In this document: piece by piece, positions 35,801-46,681 of the stretch
Layout: every line of letters starts with the position of its first letter
Position numbering within the stretch: the stretch's first letter is position 1
Origin: Perkinsus olseni
Taxonomy: Eukaryota; Perkinsozoa; Perkinsida; Perkinsidae
Reading direction: 5' to 3'
Assembly (NCBI GenBank): GCA_013115135.1
Contig: JABANP010000157.1
Coordinates: 1-64,000, forward strand
DNA: 64,000 bases
Made by a program: the position numbers and the translations under genes
The notes under the pieces: model-generated
Database searches by the model: none
Told to the model about the DNA's origin: nothing
What the model saw: the letters and a program-made list of their open reading frames with translations, nothing else

Positions 35801-37652
35801 TCTGCTCAGGATGGTACTGGCAACAGCGATGAGATGACAGCGTGGATAACGGCAGCGAACGGTGCGCCTGTCAAATCGAAGGACGACATGAAGGTGGGCC
35901 AGATCAACGCTACACCTAGCCAGAATATGTCGCTTGGCGGTCGAAATTTGGCCCATCAGTGGCGCTCGTGAGGGAAATCCGCGGCTTGTTGTCAGGAGGA
36001 CGTGCCTGCTTATGGTGGTCGAGTCCAAACTGAAATGCGGAAAGGTCGCGAGACGAGAGCCTGTAGGTTGAAGCCCCATCGCCTTATAGTTCAATAAGGA
36101 GGAGGAATGGCATGGTCATTCATTCTTGCAGACCGGGAAAGCCAAGCCCGCCGAGAAAGCCGTTACAAGGTGACCATGCCCCTCGTTGACTGAAGCTCGG
36201 CGCTATCGCCCTTCTAGACACGCAGCCAGAGCCGGAGACAATCGAGCCAGAATCGAGAGTCCCAGGACAATGCGCGCCATATGAACGCCTACCTGTACAA
36301 GATGGGTAACCTCACACCCGGTGAGGTGAGTGCTGTTGCTTGGACACGAAATTGCGAAGCTTTTTTCCACGTATTTTTTCCTTCCGGCTCAGCAACAGCA
36401 AATAGAGTCAGCACTGAGTACGATCGACAGTTGGAGGTTCGACGTTTTCCAGACGGCAGAGGTGAGCCTCCTCGAGGGATCCTCGCGTTGGAGCTGATAA
36501 GTCAGATCCTCGAAGGAAATTTGCTGCCAATACTCTTCGGCAAGATGATGATCGCCTACGACTTAGTCGATATCCTATCGCTAGACTTCGAGATCGTCTT
36601 CGCCTACGCGAGCAAGGTGGGTTCGCTGCCCCCGGCCACGGAAGCCCAATCGGTGCCCATCGCCAGGTTCAAGAATCCTTCCACCCGCAAGTGCAGTTCC
36701 ACAACGCCGCTCATACTGCGGACATGATCCAGGCGATACACATCATGTATGGCCAGGGGAGGGTCCAAGACAACTTGAACCACCTCGAGAGGTCAGCTAG
36801 GGAGAGCACGCGGAATGGTGTCCGATTGGCGGCCGTCGTGGTCAGGTTTGCTCTGCTATTCTCTGCCCTCATTTGCCACATGCGGCATCCCGGTCTGACG
36901 AACGACTTTCTGGTGAAGGCTCGGACGCCGGAGGTGTGCTGGTGGGGGTTTTGCCCTACTGGAGTCGTCTCTCTCGAGGCAATACGTTACAACGACATAG
37001 CCGTACTACAGCACTGTCATCTGGCCCACGCCTTCGGGCTTCTCGAGGACCCCGAGCTCAACTTCCTGCTCAACGTGGAGTCGGAGATAGTGGTGAGCCA
37101 CGTCTCGGCGGCAACCCTCTGGTCGAGTCCCTTCGAGGCAGACGCAGCTGAGGAAGCTCGTTATCCACATGGTCCTTCGCTTGGACATCAGTCGCCATAT
37201 GACGGAGATAACCAATCTCACCAGCGCCATGGCTTCCGAGTCGTTTCCCTAGCAGAGTACGCCCGAGCCTGTCTCGGAGCCGAGCTATCCTCAGTTCTCA
37301 GGAGGAGGACATAATGCTACTGCTGTCGGTGTCTTTGAGGGTGGCCGATGTGTCCTGGGCGTGCAGGCCACAGCAGATCTATGGTCGATGGGCGGAGAAG
37401 TTCCTGGAGGAGCTATATTTGCAGGGGGACTTGGAGAAGGTTGGAACTCCCGTCTGGTGAGGGGTGGCGTTCTCCTTTTCTCAGGTCATGGGGCGCCCGG
37501 TGTCGCCCTTCTGCGACAGAGATGCTGTCCAGTCTACCCGCACGGAGCTCGCCTACGCCTACGTCATGGTGTCACCACTGATCAACGCTTACACAGTGCT
37601 CTATGAGGGTACTACTAGGGAAGAGGCAGAGCCGGACGAGTCCCTACTGTAG
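32808..37652 (+). CDS. Polytopic membrane protein with ion-channel-like region fused to a cyclic-nucleotide phosphodiesterase (PDEase_I)
   Basis: The N-terminal part includes a Cys-rich extracytosolic region (about 33340-33970; FYFPVPPEDCAGDPENC, CFNACRRPG) and a membrane helix (LWLGILIANVIQAITEMMIF, about 34175-34235). An ion-transport-like block follows: FMVEITFKTFAYWVQFW, DPWNFVDNIVVIASFIVA, and an S4-like segment GLGLLRLLKLLRIMVVIRK (about 35315-35382). After a linker (ELIEELQTAKYLPPHLKDD) comes the phosphodiesterase domain with FHNAAHTADM (36697-36726), CHMRHPGLTND, AIRYNDIAVLQHCHLAHAF, a later RVADVSWACRPQQIYGRW with the second metal Asp (about 37330-37400), and MGRPVSPFCDRDA. The stop TAG is at 37650-37652. 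The domain hydrolyses cAMP or cGMP in its family, and membrane-bound PDEs of this layout are known from alveolates. The usual HDxxH second metal site is altered to HMRH. A one-base shift is needed near 34920. The exact start is uncertain. Confidence 0.75.
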
Positions 37653-37973
37653 GTCTGATCCCCTCCTGGGTGGAAGAGGGACTAGAGCCCAACAAGCAAG
37701 CCTTGCGCGATAAGATCGGTTTGACTGCATAGCCCCCCAGCATGACCACCGTGCGTTCTATGTTTCGCTCGCGGTTCGCCTTTCGAGTTGAAAGCCTAGA
37801 AGTACCAGAAAGCTTGACGATACTGCTAAGAAAAAAATTAACGGCACGCATTTGAAACCATCAGACGATACGCTGGACCGGACCTCGGACCAAACCGCAC
37901 GCGAAGGAGCAACCACGAGGTTCGCTCTCGAATGAGCCAGTGCTCGATCAAGATGGCCTAGCATGTACTCTTC
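37653..37973. other. Short convergent intergenic region
   Basis: It lies between the 3' ends of the phosphodiesterase gene and the kelch gene. It presumably contains both 3' UTRs. No further feature is visible. Confidence 0.5.
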
Positions 37974-40452
37974 TTACCCTTCCGAACTCACTGAACCAAA
38001 GGCAATCGCCGCCAAAAAAATGCTAACGCTCGTAAAATTTTCGTCAAGGTGGCAGAGAGCCCGAAGGCGCCACCAACATGGCTCGGTTTTTTCTTCCGCG
38101 CCGTGCAATCGCACGAACCCCATCATGCTCTGGCAAGCGGGAATGGGTTCCTCACCTGAGAATAGTGGAACACCTTGCGCGTCTCCGCATGAGATCTGCC
38201 CCACCTCGAAATTCTCGCTGAGCTCTCTCACCGACTCGCTGTCCGACGATGCCTCAGTCACCGCAGAGATGAGCCAAGGGAGGGCGTCCGCTATGATGAC
38301 TGCTGAGACGGGCCTCTCGACGCCGGCCATGTGGCCTGACACTAGTGCTTTGAATGCCGACGTCTCGAGAAGGCGAGGGGCGTGCTGACGAATGAGCCGC
38401 AGGACAGCGACGAGCTCCTCCCTGTCACCGATAGAAGACGCTGTTGCCCAGACCGGTGCATCAACCTCGAGCTTCAGCCGATCGGACGAAAAGCCAAAAA
38501 TGAGTTCCTCTTTGGTCATCACTACAGCCACGATGACACCCTGTGAAGTAACAGAGCCGGCCAGCTCGTGGACGGCAGCCTGCAGCGCGGACACCTCTTC
38601 GAGAGACCGAAGTTTGCCCTCTAGAGACAGCAGGACGACGTCGTCACTCGAGTCCTTGAAAAGGAACTTCTGCCCACCCATGCAGTCCCCGAGCGTTTCT
38701 AGCTGCCGGAATGCTGACTCAGGCGAGACGGCAATTTCTGAGTCCGAGTTGGGAGGAACCTCATGGGCAGGGGGAGATCTCTCATCGTCAAAACAGTGCA
38801 GCAAATGGGCGATGCTTTTGAAGCGCGCGAGCCGGTCAAGACTGGCCTCCAACTCGGGCTGGCTCAGTGGCGGACGAGTCCGAAATGTCGACAAGTAGGG
38901 GAGGGAGGACGAACGATGCAGAATGGTGAATCGACCGTCGGTTGTCGGCATCCTAGTGGATCGATCGGTCGGCACCACAGAAGATCGCGGCGGGATGATT
39001 TCAGGACAATCAGTGCTTCGGTACCATCGCGAGCCATGGATAGAGAACCATTCCACGCACTGAGGTTCAGTGCCGCCCAGAACGAGGAGGCAGTCGCTAG
39101 AGGCCGCTGACCCCACCATGGAGTGCCGCTTCACGTGATAGATGCTGTGGCTTGCCCGAGGTATTGAACGGACGACCGAACCTATGTCAACTCGGCTGCA
39201 CCAGCCCCGTCGGAGAGAGCTAGAGAGAGTGATCCGCCAAAGGTCGTTCAAGGGCCTGTTGTGTTGGCCAAGCCCTCCGTGCAGGTAGACGTCGTTGCAG
39301 CCAACCGCACACACCGCCACGCGACACGCTGGATTGGGCAGAGATCCGTCGCCGCTCTCCAGCTGGACTCGGCGCCATTTGCCCTTCAAGCCCTCTTTAC
39401 GGCGTTTCAACTCCAACACCCACATGAAATCCTCAACGAGCTCAGACGTCGGCGAAGTACCACCAAAGATGGCCACGCGAACTGTACCAGCGTCCTCCTC
39501 GGGAGCCAGCGCAACGGCGGCGTGATGAGACCTAGGCGAGGGAGCTTTCCCATCGACCGCAACCAAGCTCCACAGATGCTCTCGCTTGCCGTGGACAGCA
39601 TCCATCCAAACCTCGAAGGGTTGCCCTCCCTCACTATGCGGTGCCTCAACAGCCCCTACGAATACGACCTCAGACCTGCCTGGCACCCGAACGACGGACG
39701 GATGGGACCGGAACTTGGGTGGCTTCGGTGATTCCGCTGTCGGGGCTAAGGCCTCCCACTTGTACACGGCGTACGGTGGAGGGCCTTCTCCAGAAGAAGG
39801 GTCGGGCGGCGTTTCGCTCACTCGCAAAAATATACGGAATGTCCGCAAGCCTTGGTTGTACTCGCGACTCTGTCGTCTAGCAGCCCTAGTTCTGGTCGAA
39901 GGTCCCCTGGTCACCCCGTGAACGAGGACCTCTGCATGATCCAAGGCGACGAGGGAGATCAACCCATCGCCGTCGAGAATCTAAAGACAGTGAATGACTG
40001 TTGTCGATGCGATGGCTCAATACGGAATATATAATGCTCATACTCTCACAGCCTTCCGTCGAGAAAGTTGAATTGAGGCTGACCGAATGTTATGGTACCG
40101 AGTGTACTGCGTCCATGGCGCTAGAAATTTTTGAGATGCGACGAGCCGGTTTGCATTGCGAGAAGTTCTCTGAGACCCGGTTGAACAGACAGGCCGACAC
40201 TATCGAGTCTCCTTTCCGCCGTACTGAGTTGCGTTCATAGCTGCCCCAGCTGAAACGAACCTCGCCCCGTACTACCGCTTGCAACTCCTCCGCATGCTTC
40301 AGGTGGCTGGTGTCCACCCGTGACCACTCGGCGTCTAGCAGTAGCCCTGGCCCTACCACAGGCAGCCTAGCAGGCGCCAATCGCCTCCTCTTTCGAGATT
40401 CGTGCTCCTCAAGGAATTGGTGAAGGAAAATCGGCCCGTCTTCAAGCGACAT
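37974..40452 (-). CDS. Kelch-repeat protein with an uncharacterised C-terminal domain
   Basis: Two exons. The first starts at 40452 (MSLEDGPIFLHQFLEEHESR) and ends near 40090-40100. The second runs from 39980 to 37974 and reads ILDGDGLISLVALDHAEVLV at its start. The middle has kelch-type blades with hydrophobic runs before Gly-Gly and conserved Trp/Tyr: SPRSHHAAVAL then VAIFGGTSPTSELVEDFMWVL, PACRVAVCAVGCNDVYLHGG with NDLWRITL, and SDCLLVLGGTEPQCVEWFS. The C-terminal about 300 residues form a separate region with alternating helices and strands (GVIVAVVMTKEELIFGFSSD, LEVDAPVWATASS) that I do not recognise. Kelch propellers bind partner proteins. The long second exon contrasts with the many-intron neighbours. 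It is convergent with the phosphodiesterase gene. Confidence 0.75.
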
Positions 40453-41813
40453 ATGACAACAGTTGGGAACTCAAACGGGACTTGCGCTTTGAGTGCTCTC
40501 TGAACGATTTTGACCGGTTGCGCGTCTGCGTGCAGATTTGTACGCAGACGCGTTAAGGTCTCCGGAAAATTTAATTACAGCAAAATATTTTCTGGAAACG
40601 GAATTATACACGTCTGACATGGTGGATACGGATCACGGGTGAAATTTCATCAACCTCAACCACTTAATAAAGAACCTTTTTGTGTTTTATTAAAGAACAT
40701 GATACGCCTAGTCATGCCCAAGAGCAATAATCCGACTTATCGGCGTTTCTGAAGTTGTGAAAAGGATCTCCGACCGTATCGTGTGGCGCAGCCTGGAGTT
40801 CAACGGACTTGGTCAACCTGAAGCTTCAAACCTCGTTAGGGAAGTGACCCAACGTCGATTCTCGAGCTCGTTACTGTCTCACTCGACTAAGGAGTGGAGG
40901 AGGCCCTGAGTGTACAGGTGCAATTGACATTGACTGGGGTGATATTGACTCGAGTTTATGATGGAGGCACTGCAAGGCTGAAGACTTCCTATGAGAAGTC
41001 ACGTGCCTGGAAGAACCGCCCCCTGCCGCTCATCAGGCGGCGGCAAACTGCCCGACGATGACGAAGAGACCGACACCCTATCCGCCTACAGCCGGTGCCC
41101 TTTGTGCCGAGAGACGTGGCGAATGTGCCTTGTCCAGCACGTTGCATGAGGGAAGCTTCTATCGTGACGGAGGGGTTGTGGCAGGTAGTAGACGGAATCT
41201 CCGGAGCCGCTTCAGATGAATCTCAGAATTGATTCTTGGGCTGCATTTGTACGTGTGCTGTTCAAGTTAGCTTTCAAACGGGACTTGTACCCTTCGTATG
41301 TGCCGTTCTGTCAGACCGGTTCCGCCGAACCGCGTTTGTTTTCAATATTCCACAAAATCTTAGCAGAAGTAGTGTGCGGCCTACAATGAATTCATGTGAT
41401 CAAACTAAGGCGTGAAATTCGAGTATGATACCCTAAGAGATGGTACACAACTCTCCACCAGCGAGAAGACAGAGCCGCGCTGCCTGAATAAGTAACGCAG
41501 CCTGGAGCTCCGCGAGGAGTCTGTAGTGGGAAAAGCTATTCTTAGTCCGTGTAACCATCTTCCTGCCTAAAAGTGGCGCTTATGAGTGCCCTCAGTCCCC
41601 AGACTGCGGCAGTTATTGTGTTTGAAGTCAGGCTGGGCTGATTGGTGGGGTGGTGTGACTCGGTAAGGGTAGCAGGTTACAGAGGGACGAAAGGCACACA
41701 GGGTTTATAGCGACCGTAACGGTCCAGCGCATCGCTCAATGGAGTATCGATGCCCCTTGGGGTTGCCACAAGAAGGCCGAACCGAGCCCTGCCGCAATAG
41801 TTCCTACTATGAG
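40453..41813. other. Intergenic region with weak internal direct repeats
   Basis: About 1.36 kb without a supported gene. The 14-mer TCAAACGGGACTTG occurs at 40471-40484 and 41274-41287, each followed some 40-60 bases later by GACCGGTT. GCAGCCTGGAG occurs near 40790 and 41500, and TTATTAAAGAAC-like copies lie near 40665 and 40690. It probably contains the kelch promoter and the next gene's promoter, plus decayed repeats. Confidence 0.45.
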
Positions 41814-44035
41814 ATGTCATTCATTTTCAATCTAGCCTCCACTATCACTAGCGCGTTAGAGGGCGATCCAACACCCGTATCCGAGGGCCCCGACGATGGC
41901 AACGTGGAGGCTGAGGAGCAGCCAAAGGACTCCAGGTGGGAGAATTCGGCAGGTAGAAAACTCGGGGAAGTACTCTCCAGGGTAGAATCGGGGTATGTCC
42001 GTGGGATTGCCTGCGTATTTTCAGTTTCAAAGGCCACCAGTGTCGCAAAGGAAGGCGCAGACTTCTTCACAGCTCTAGCGGATAACATCGGTCGCGATGT
42101 GAGACGGATCGGGAATGCCAGCGTTCGTTGTGGACCTCCACTCGTCGTATCTAGGTCAGCACTTATGACGTAGTGGAAGCAGTGAAGGAGTGTAAGGAGC
42201 GTAACACCGCATCACCACAGGAGTTGAGGCACGACGCGCATGTAGTGTGGGGGCTCATCTCCAACACGGTTCTCCAATTGATCTCTTTGGTGGCTGCACG
42301 TTGCTAGCAACCCGGGTATCCTGAGTCACTGAACAGCGATCGCTCGGTCACCTTTCGTCTGGGTTCCTTTACGAAGATTCTCATTGCCGACGCTCTGTTT
42401 CGATGAGAGTTGATTCTTCTGGAGCATACAGTCTTCAGCCTTCTGCCTTTGCGAGGACTTCTGCGTTCCTTCCAGCTGAGTGAGTGCCTGGCGCGGCTCC
42501 GAGAATCTGCGGAAACGTCCGTTGGGTGTTTGCTGGTGAATCAAGACAGCGGAAGGAACGACGCAGGGCTGTCCAACCTGGGTAGTAATCGACTCGAGTG
42601 GCGCGAATGCCTGCGATCTCCAGGGGTTCGTCTTGGTATCCTCGAGCGCGCTCATATCTTAATGTGGCAGGTATTGTTCTCACTCTGCTTACTCGAGTGC
42701 TGGCGGGAGACGAGGACTCACCGATCAAGCGCGACGACTCGCAGGACTACGTTGATGAGATAGTGGAAAATGCCTTGGCAGTGGTACTAGTGATCAGGGT
42801 TCTCCGCTCTCGCCTGAGAGTGCCTGTAGTGGGCGACGACTCACTCTCCCACTTATTCGGGGCCTTCAATGCCTTCGCGAGCACTTATTCGCAATACCTC
42901 GGGATACCAGTGCATCGGTACAGGTACAGAAGCTGTGGGACAATCTAGAGGGACAGTCAGATTCTGAGAATGCTGATGACGACAAGGATGCCATCGACTG
43001 GTGAGCTCGGATCGTGCTCGGATATTAGTGGTTTGTTTGGTGCATGTTGCAGGGCCTCCGTGATCTCACTCATGATGAGCCACTCGTCCAATGGGATCAC
43101 CTTCATACGGTGCTTGGAGGTGCTCGGGGGGGGGACCACGAGAGCATCCCACCGCGTACGTTTGTTGCAGGTCCGTGTGAGTGCAGCTTGCAGGATTTGC
43201 AATTCCGTTGTACGACAGTCAGAGGTGGCGGGTCTGTCCAGCCCCCGTGAGTCACTCTCGAAGGTGAGGCAGACGGTGGAATCTACTTCAGGCCCCGATT
43301 ATACGGTCGCGATGCTTGGGGCTCCTCGGTGATGACCAGAAGTGAACTACTCAGGCACTGGTGCATTCTCCAAGTGGAATCGGAGCCCTTTTGGGCGCAA
43401 TATCCGCGTTGTCGGCACAAGACCAGTTACAGTTGTCCGACTGGGAGCCGGCACCAGTAGAGCTAGAATTTTTGTATCATATGTTGATCCCTGCCTCGGG
43501 CGTGTCTGCGGGTGGCAGTGATGATGATCAGCAGAGAGACGACGGTGGTGACCTGCAGAAGATCGTTTGTTTTCAAGGAGGCGTCGAGAGCCTCGTGGCT
43601 CTGGTGAGCGCTGCTGTCTAGTCGGAAACGCACTGTCCGAGTCGTGCCTCTCCTTCTCAGGGCCGCCGTAACCTATCGCAGCCGCTGGTGGTTGCAGCAT
43701 GTGTTGCTTGTCTGTATCAGCTGGCAGTGAATGAAGGATGTAGAAAGTGAGCAATTCCTAGAGGATTGCGGCGAACCCCTTGTCTACCTCTAGACCGCCT
43801 CAGGTATATCAAGGAGACGGGCCTGTTGAAATCTTTGATCGATTTATGCCGGATGATAGCGGCTCAAATCACCCCAGAGGCCACTGACGACCTGGAAGGT
43901 AGCTGGAAGAATAGCGCCGTAGAAATTCGGCCAGGCGTCCATCGATCGCCACGAGACTCGAATCACTCTTCAATCTCCATTTTCGCTTTCCTTAGGCGTT
44001 TTGGCTTCTATGGTTTCGTGCATCACATGCTTTGA
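41814..44035 (+). CDS. Armadillo-type repeat protein, possibly a p115/Uso1-like vesicle tether
   Basis: The proposed start is the ATG at 41814 (MSFIFNLASTITSALEGDP). Later exons carry LTRVLAGDEDSPIKRDDSQD (about 42690-42750), QKLWDNLEGQSDSENADDD (about 42930-42985) and VISLMMSHSSNGITFIRCLE. They continue with LQKIVCFQGGVESLVAL (about 43555-43605), SQPLVVAACVACLYQLAVNE (about 43675-43735) and YIKETGLLKSLIDLCRM (about 43802-43852). The succession of paired amphipathic helices is armadillo/HEAT-like. The pair QKIV-F and the following segment ending in a KETG-LL motif resemble the head of the Golgi tether p115/Uso1. That assignment is by memory of the family pattern and is tentative. Several joins are unresolved, and the 3' end is set by eye. 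Confidence 0.45.
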
Positions 44036-44049
44036 GTCCGCGGACATAC

Positions 44050-45410
44050 AGAAAGTGTCGAGCGCTTCAGACTTGAGATTGGAGGCTTTCAAGGTGCAAA
44101 GGAAGCATACGGGAAACTGCGTCCTCGTGGGTTGCGAATGACGCTGTTCTGCCCTCAGGCTCTCAAACGGTCTTTGGAGTCTCATATTGTCGCCGATTCT
44201 CCTGAGGTCGTTCAGTGGCTATCACGGTTGTTAGTGCACATGGGCCTTGACGAAAGCAGCGCTCCTGAAGTGATGAGCTATGCTGTGGACGCGATGCTCG
44301 CTCCTGTCTTGGAGGGGGACGAGAACACTCTCGACGCAATGCGGAATGACATGTTGAAGGAGTTGTGTGCCGTGCCGGTGAGGTAGGAAGTGAGTCGTGT
44401 TAAGTACTCTCTTGAGCGTCGTTCCATGCAGCCTTGCGAAATACTTATGCACGGTCCCAGAGGCTGTCAACTCGGCACTCCAAAGCTGGGAGGATTCGCC
44501 GCAGCTGGCTAGTTTTGGGCTGCGTGCTCTGTCAGCAGCGAGGCAAAACCACGCTGAAGTGGCGGAAATATACTTTGAAGGTGAGAGTCTTCAGCCTCTT
44601 TAAATACGCTCCTTTCTCTGTGTAATCTTACTTTACTAAGAGGGGCTCGCCATTTTCATACAACGTGAGGGATGTCGCGTATTTTCATCTCCTGGCGACT
44701 GATCTCGGAGTTCGAGACTCGAACTCAGTGTGAAGGCTTTGGAGTTCTCGAAGCCAGTCTGGCTTAGCCAGAAGGCTGGTTCTGGACCGACATGTGCTGT
44801 AGGTATATCGTCTTTGGTGAAAGCGCTCGTCGAGGCTCGGAACTGTCCAGAGAATCCGACGGGTTCGTCAACGCCGAGAGGAAGCGCTCGGTATTCTACA
44901 CTCCTTGCGCAGGTAGACCCTGCTGGTCGACTCAGACTGAGTCACTCAGTATCATCGAGCTTCGCCTCTTCTCGCGTGAGCGGGCCGCGGTCCGAGGCAG
45001 AACATGCTTACTCTCTCGATCCCCTTGCAAGCTTCTCCTAAATTACGAGTTCTATTCAGGCATTGCGAGTTCTCTTCTTATGGGCAGCAGGATCGTCATT
45101 CAACGACCAACTGCATCTGTACATTTGCGGAGAAGTCGGGAACTCGCCCATACTGATTCCGGCCCTCTCGGAGATTGCTGCGTGTAGAACTGCCGCAGGT
45201 GGAGAGGACGTCTACATTGTAAGTATCGGGTCGTCGTGGCGTTCTGTTGCCTTCCCTTTCCACCTTGCTCCGTTTCGGCGAGGTCTCGCTCTGTCCCTCT
45301 ATTTTAATTCAGCGATTGAATAGCTTATCCTTGAATGGTTCTATGTGCCCTCAACGCTAGAGACATGTCAGCTATGCATCTACAATGTGGGTTCTATACC
45401 GTGGGAGTGA
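44050..45410 (+). CDS. Alpha-helical repeat protein, function unknown
   Basis: Exons in one direction read SSASDLRLEAFK, then after a GTGCAA-type intron ALKRSLESHIVADSPEVVQW and LAPVLEGDENTLDAMRNDML (about 44160-44372). These are followed by LAKYLCTVPEAVNSALQSWE with ASFGLRALSAARQNHAEVAE (about 44440-44580). A late exon reads LFLWAAGSSFNDQLHLYICG with ILIPALSEIAACRTAAGGED (about 45070-45219). It meets a GTAAGT donor, and the last exon, ending in VGSIPWE, stops with TGA at 45408-45410. The helical pattern suggests HEAT/ARM repeats. A proteasome-chaperone-like (PSMD5) or other scaffold role was considered but not shown. It could be the 3' part of the preceding gene rather than a separate one. 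Confidence 0.4.
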
Positions 45411-45414
45411 GTGT

Positions 45415-45453
45415 CGTGAGGGGCCGCCATTGACTCAGTGAGGACCCCTCACG
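45415..45453 (+). repeat. Stem-loop immediately after a stop codon
   Basis: CGTGAGGGG (45415-45423) and CCCCTCACG (45445-45453) are perfect complements separated by 21 bases. The stem starts four bases after the TGA of the preceding gene, so it would lie in the 3' UTR. A role in 3'-end formation or mRNA stability is possible but unproven. Confidence 0.55.
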
Positions 45454-45494
45454 GCCCCTATTCACGCTTGCATTGATATGATGATGGTCATTGG

Positions 45495-46681
45495 ATGACT
45501 TATGGTCTCGCATTCGGAGTGTTTGCCGGTGGCGATTCTTGCGACCGGAGGCGCTTCGTTGAAGTCTTCAACTTGAAGAACGTCGTTTTGAAGGAAGCGA
45601 CATTCGGTGTTGGCTTGTTCGTGATTCGCAAACCGCCAGTGCATGCGAAGACTCGTCTGATTCTGCACTAGGGGCCCAAGTAGACGCTCACCAGGCTCGG
45701 CACAGAAGGAGTACCCATTGCTCAGTGAGTAAAGGTGGTCAGCGCGCTGGGCACGAGAGACAATAGCAATGGCATCCACCGTCTTTGACGGCCTGAGCGT
45801 CATATTCCTGACGAATGGGAGAGGCAACCCATCGGCGTTGTGGACCCCGCGCTACTATGAACGGTGGCTTTCCGCGAGCTGCGCTCGCTTCAAGTGTCGG
45901 CTCATCCGAAGAGACGACTGCTTTCGGCTGACATAAGCGATGACGAACCAGATAGCCTTCGGGATCACCAATGGCATACCTTACGACTGGATTCTGGACA
46001 AAATTGGTGGGACGATTCGCTTAGAGATGCTACACGGGGTCAAGCTCGGTCTTGAGGATAATTGTGAATTTGAGTCAAATAATTTGACTCAAATTAAATT
46101 TGACAGTCACTGGTATTTAAAGGTTGGCGATGACATTTCGGGAGATTCGCGGCTCCATACACCGACGAACAATGCAGCATTCTCGATATTGCCGGCATTC
46201 ATGTCGGCTTGACATGCCTCGAGAGGACAGAGTTTTGGTAGAGAAAACTGAGGCGAGCGAGGTGAATGAGGCGTACAGAAGGAGGGAAATAGAAGGAGGA
46301 CAAGGGGGTGACATTGACTCTCACCATGGTGCACCGTCCGTGTCTGAGCTCACCACCTATCCTGACCTCCTCTCATCGCTCGTGCGTGAAGCCGCTCTAT
46401 GCTCTGACGATGATGATTCATCTTCTTCGACTCCCTCCTCCGTGCCGGAAATGAAATGGGTCAACATAGAAGGCTCATATGCTGGGTTGACGATCTCGAA
46501 CGCGTCGTCAGTGAAGTGTCATCTCTCCAAAATATTTTATCCTGATCTTTGCGTCCTTGGTTATTATGAGGCTTCATGCCAGCTCCGAGCCCATGGTCCG
46601 AGCGAGTTCGAGTTCGAAACGTGCGTTCTCTCCGTAGATCGCTCTGATTCAGATCAGCAAGGTCGTATTCCCGTGCTGTGA
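45495..46681 (+). CDS. Uncharacterised multi-exon protein
   Basis: Plus-strand frames that look coding follow each other: from the ATG at 45495 (MTYGLAFGVFAGGDSCDRRR, then VEVFNLKNVVLKEATFGVGL), near 45770 (MASTVFDGLSVIFLTNGRG), near 45940 (QIAFGITNGIPYDWILDKI) and near 46440-46681 (MKWVNIEGSYAGLTISNAS, KIFYPDLCVLGYYEASCQL, ending in RIPVL and TGA at 46679-46681). Exact splice joins were not established. The first and second segments may belong to a different gene. I recognise no family. The last segment is rich in strands and may be a small beta domain. A 13-bp inverted repeat lies inside the third segment. Confidence 0.35.
46067..46095. repeat. Perfect 13-bp inverted repeat with 3-base loop
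   Basis: AATTTGAGTCAAA (46067-46079) and TTTGACTCAAATT (46083-46095) flank TAA. It is AT-rich compared with its surroundings. If the enclosing frame is coding, the palindrome is translated. If not, it may be an intron hairpin or the trace of a small mobile element. Confidence 0.7.

Noticed and set aside
38392..38898. 168-codon plus frame inside the kelch gene
   Set aside because: It is a mirror of the long minus-strand kelch exon and is Ser/Thr-rich through codon complement bias only.
45462..45827. 121-codon minus-strand open frame
   Set aside because: The plus strand across the same bases reads more like protein (VEVFNLKNVVLKEATFGVGL) and fits the direction of the next exons. The minus frame is taken as its shadow.
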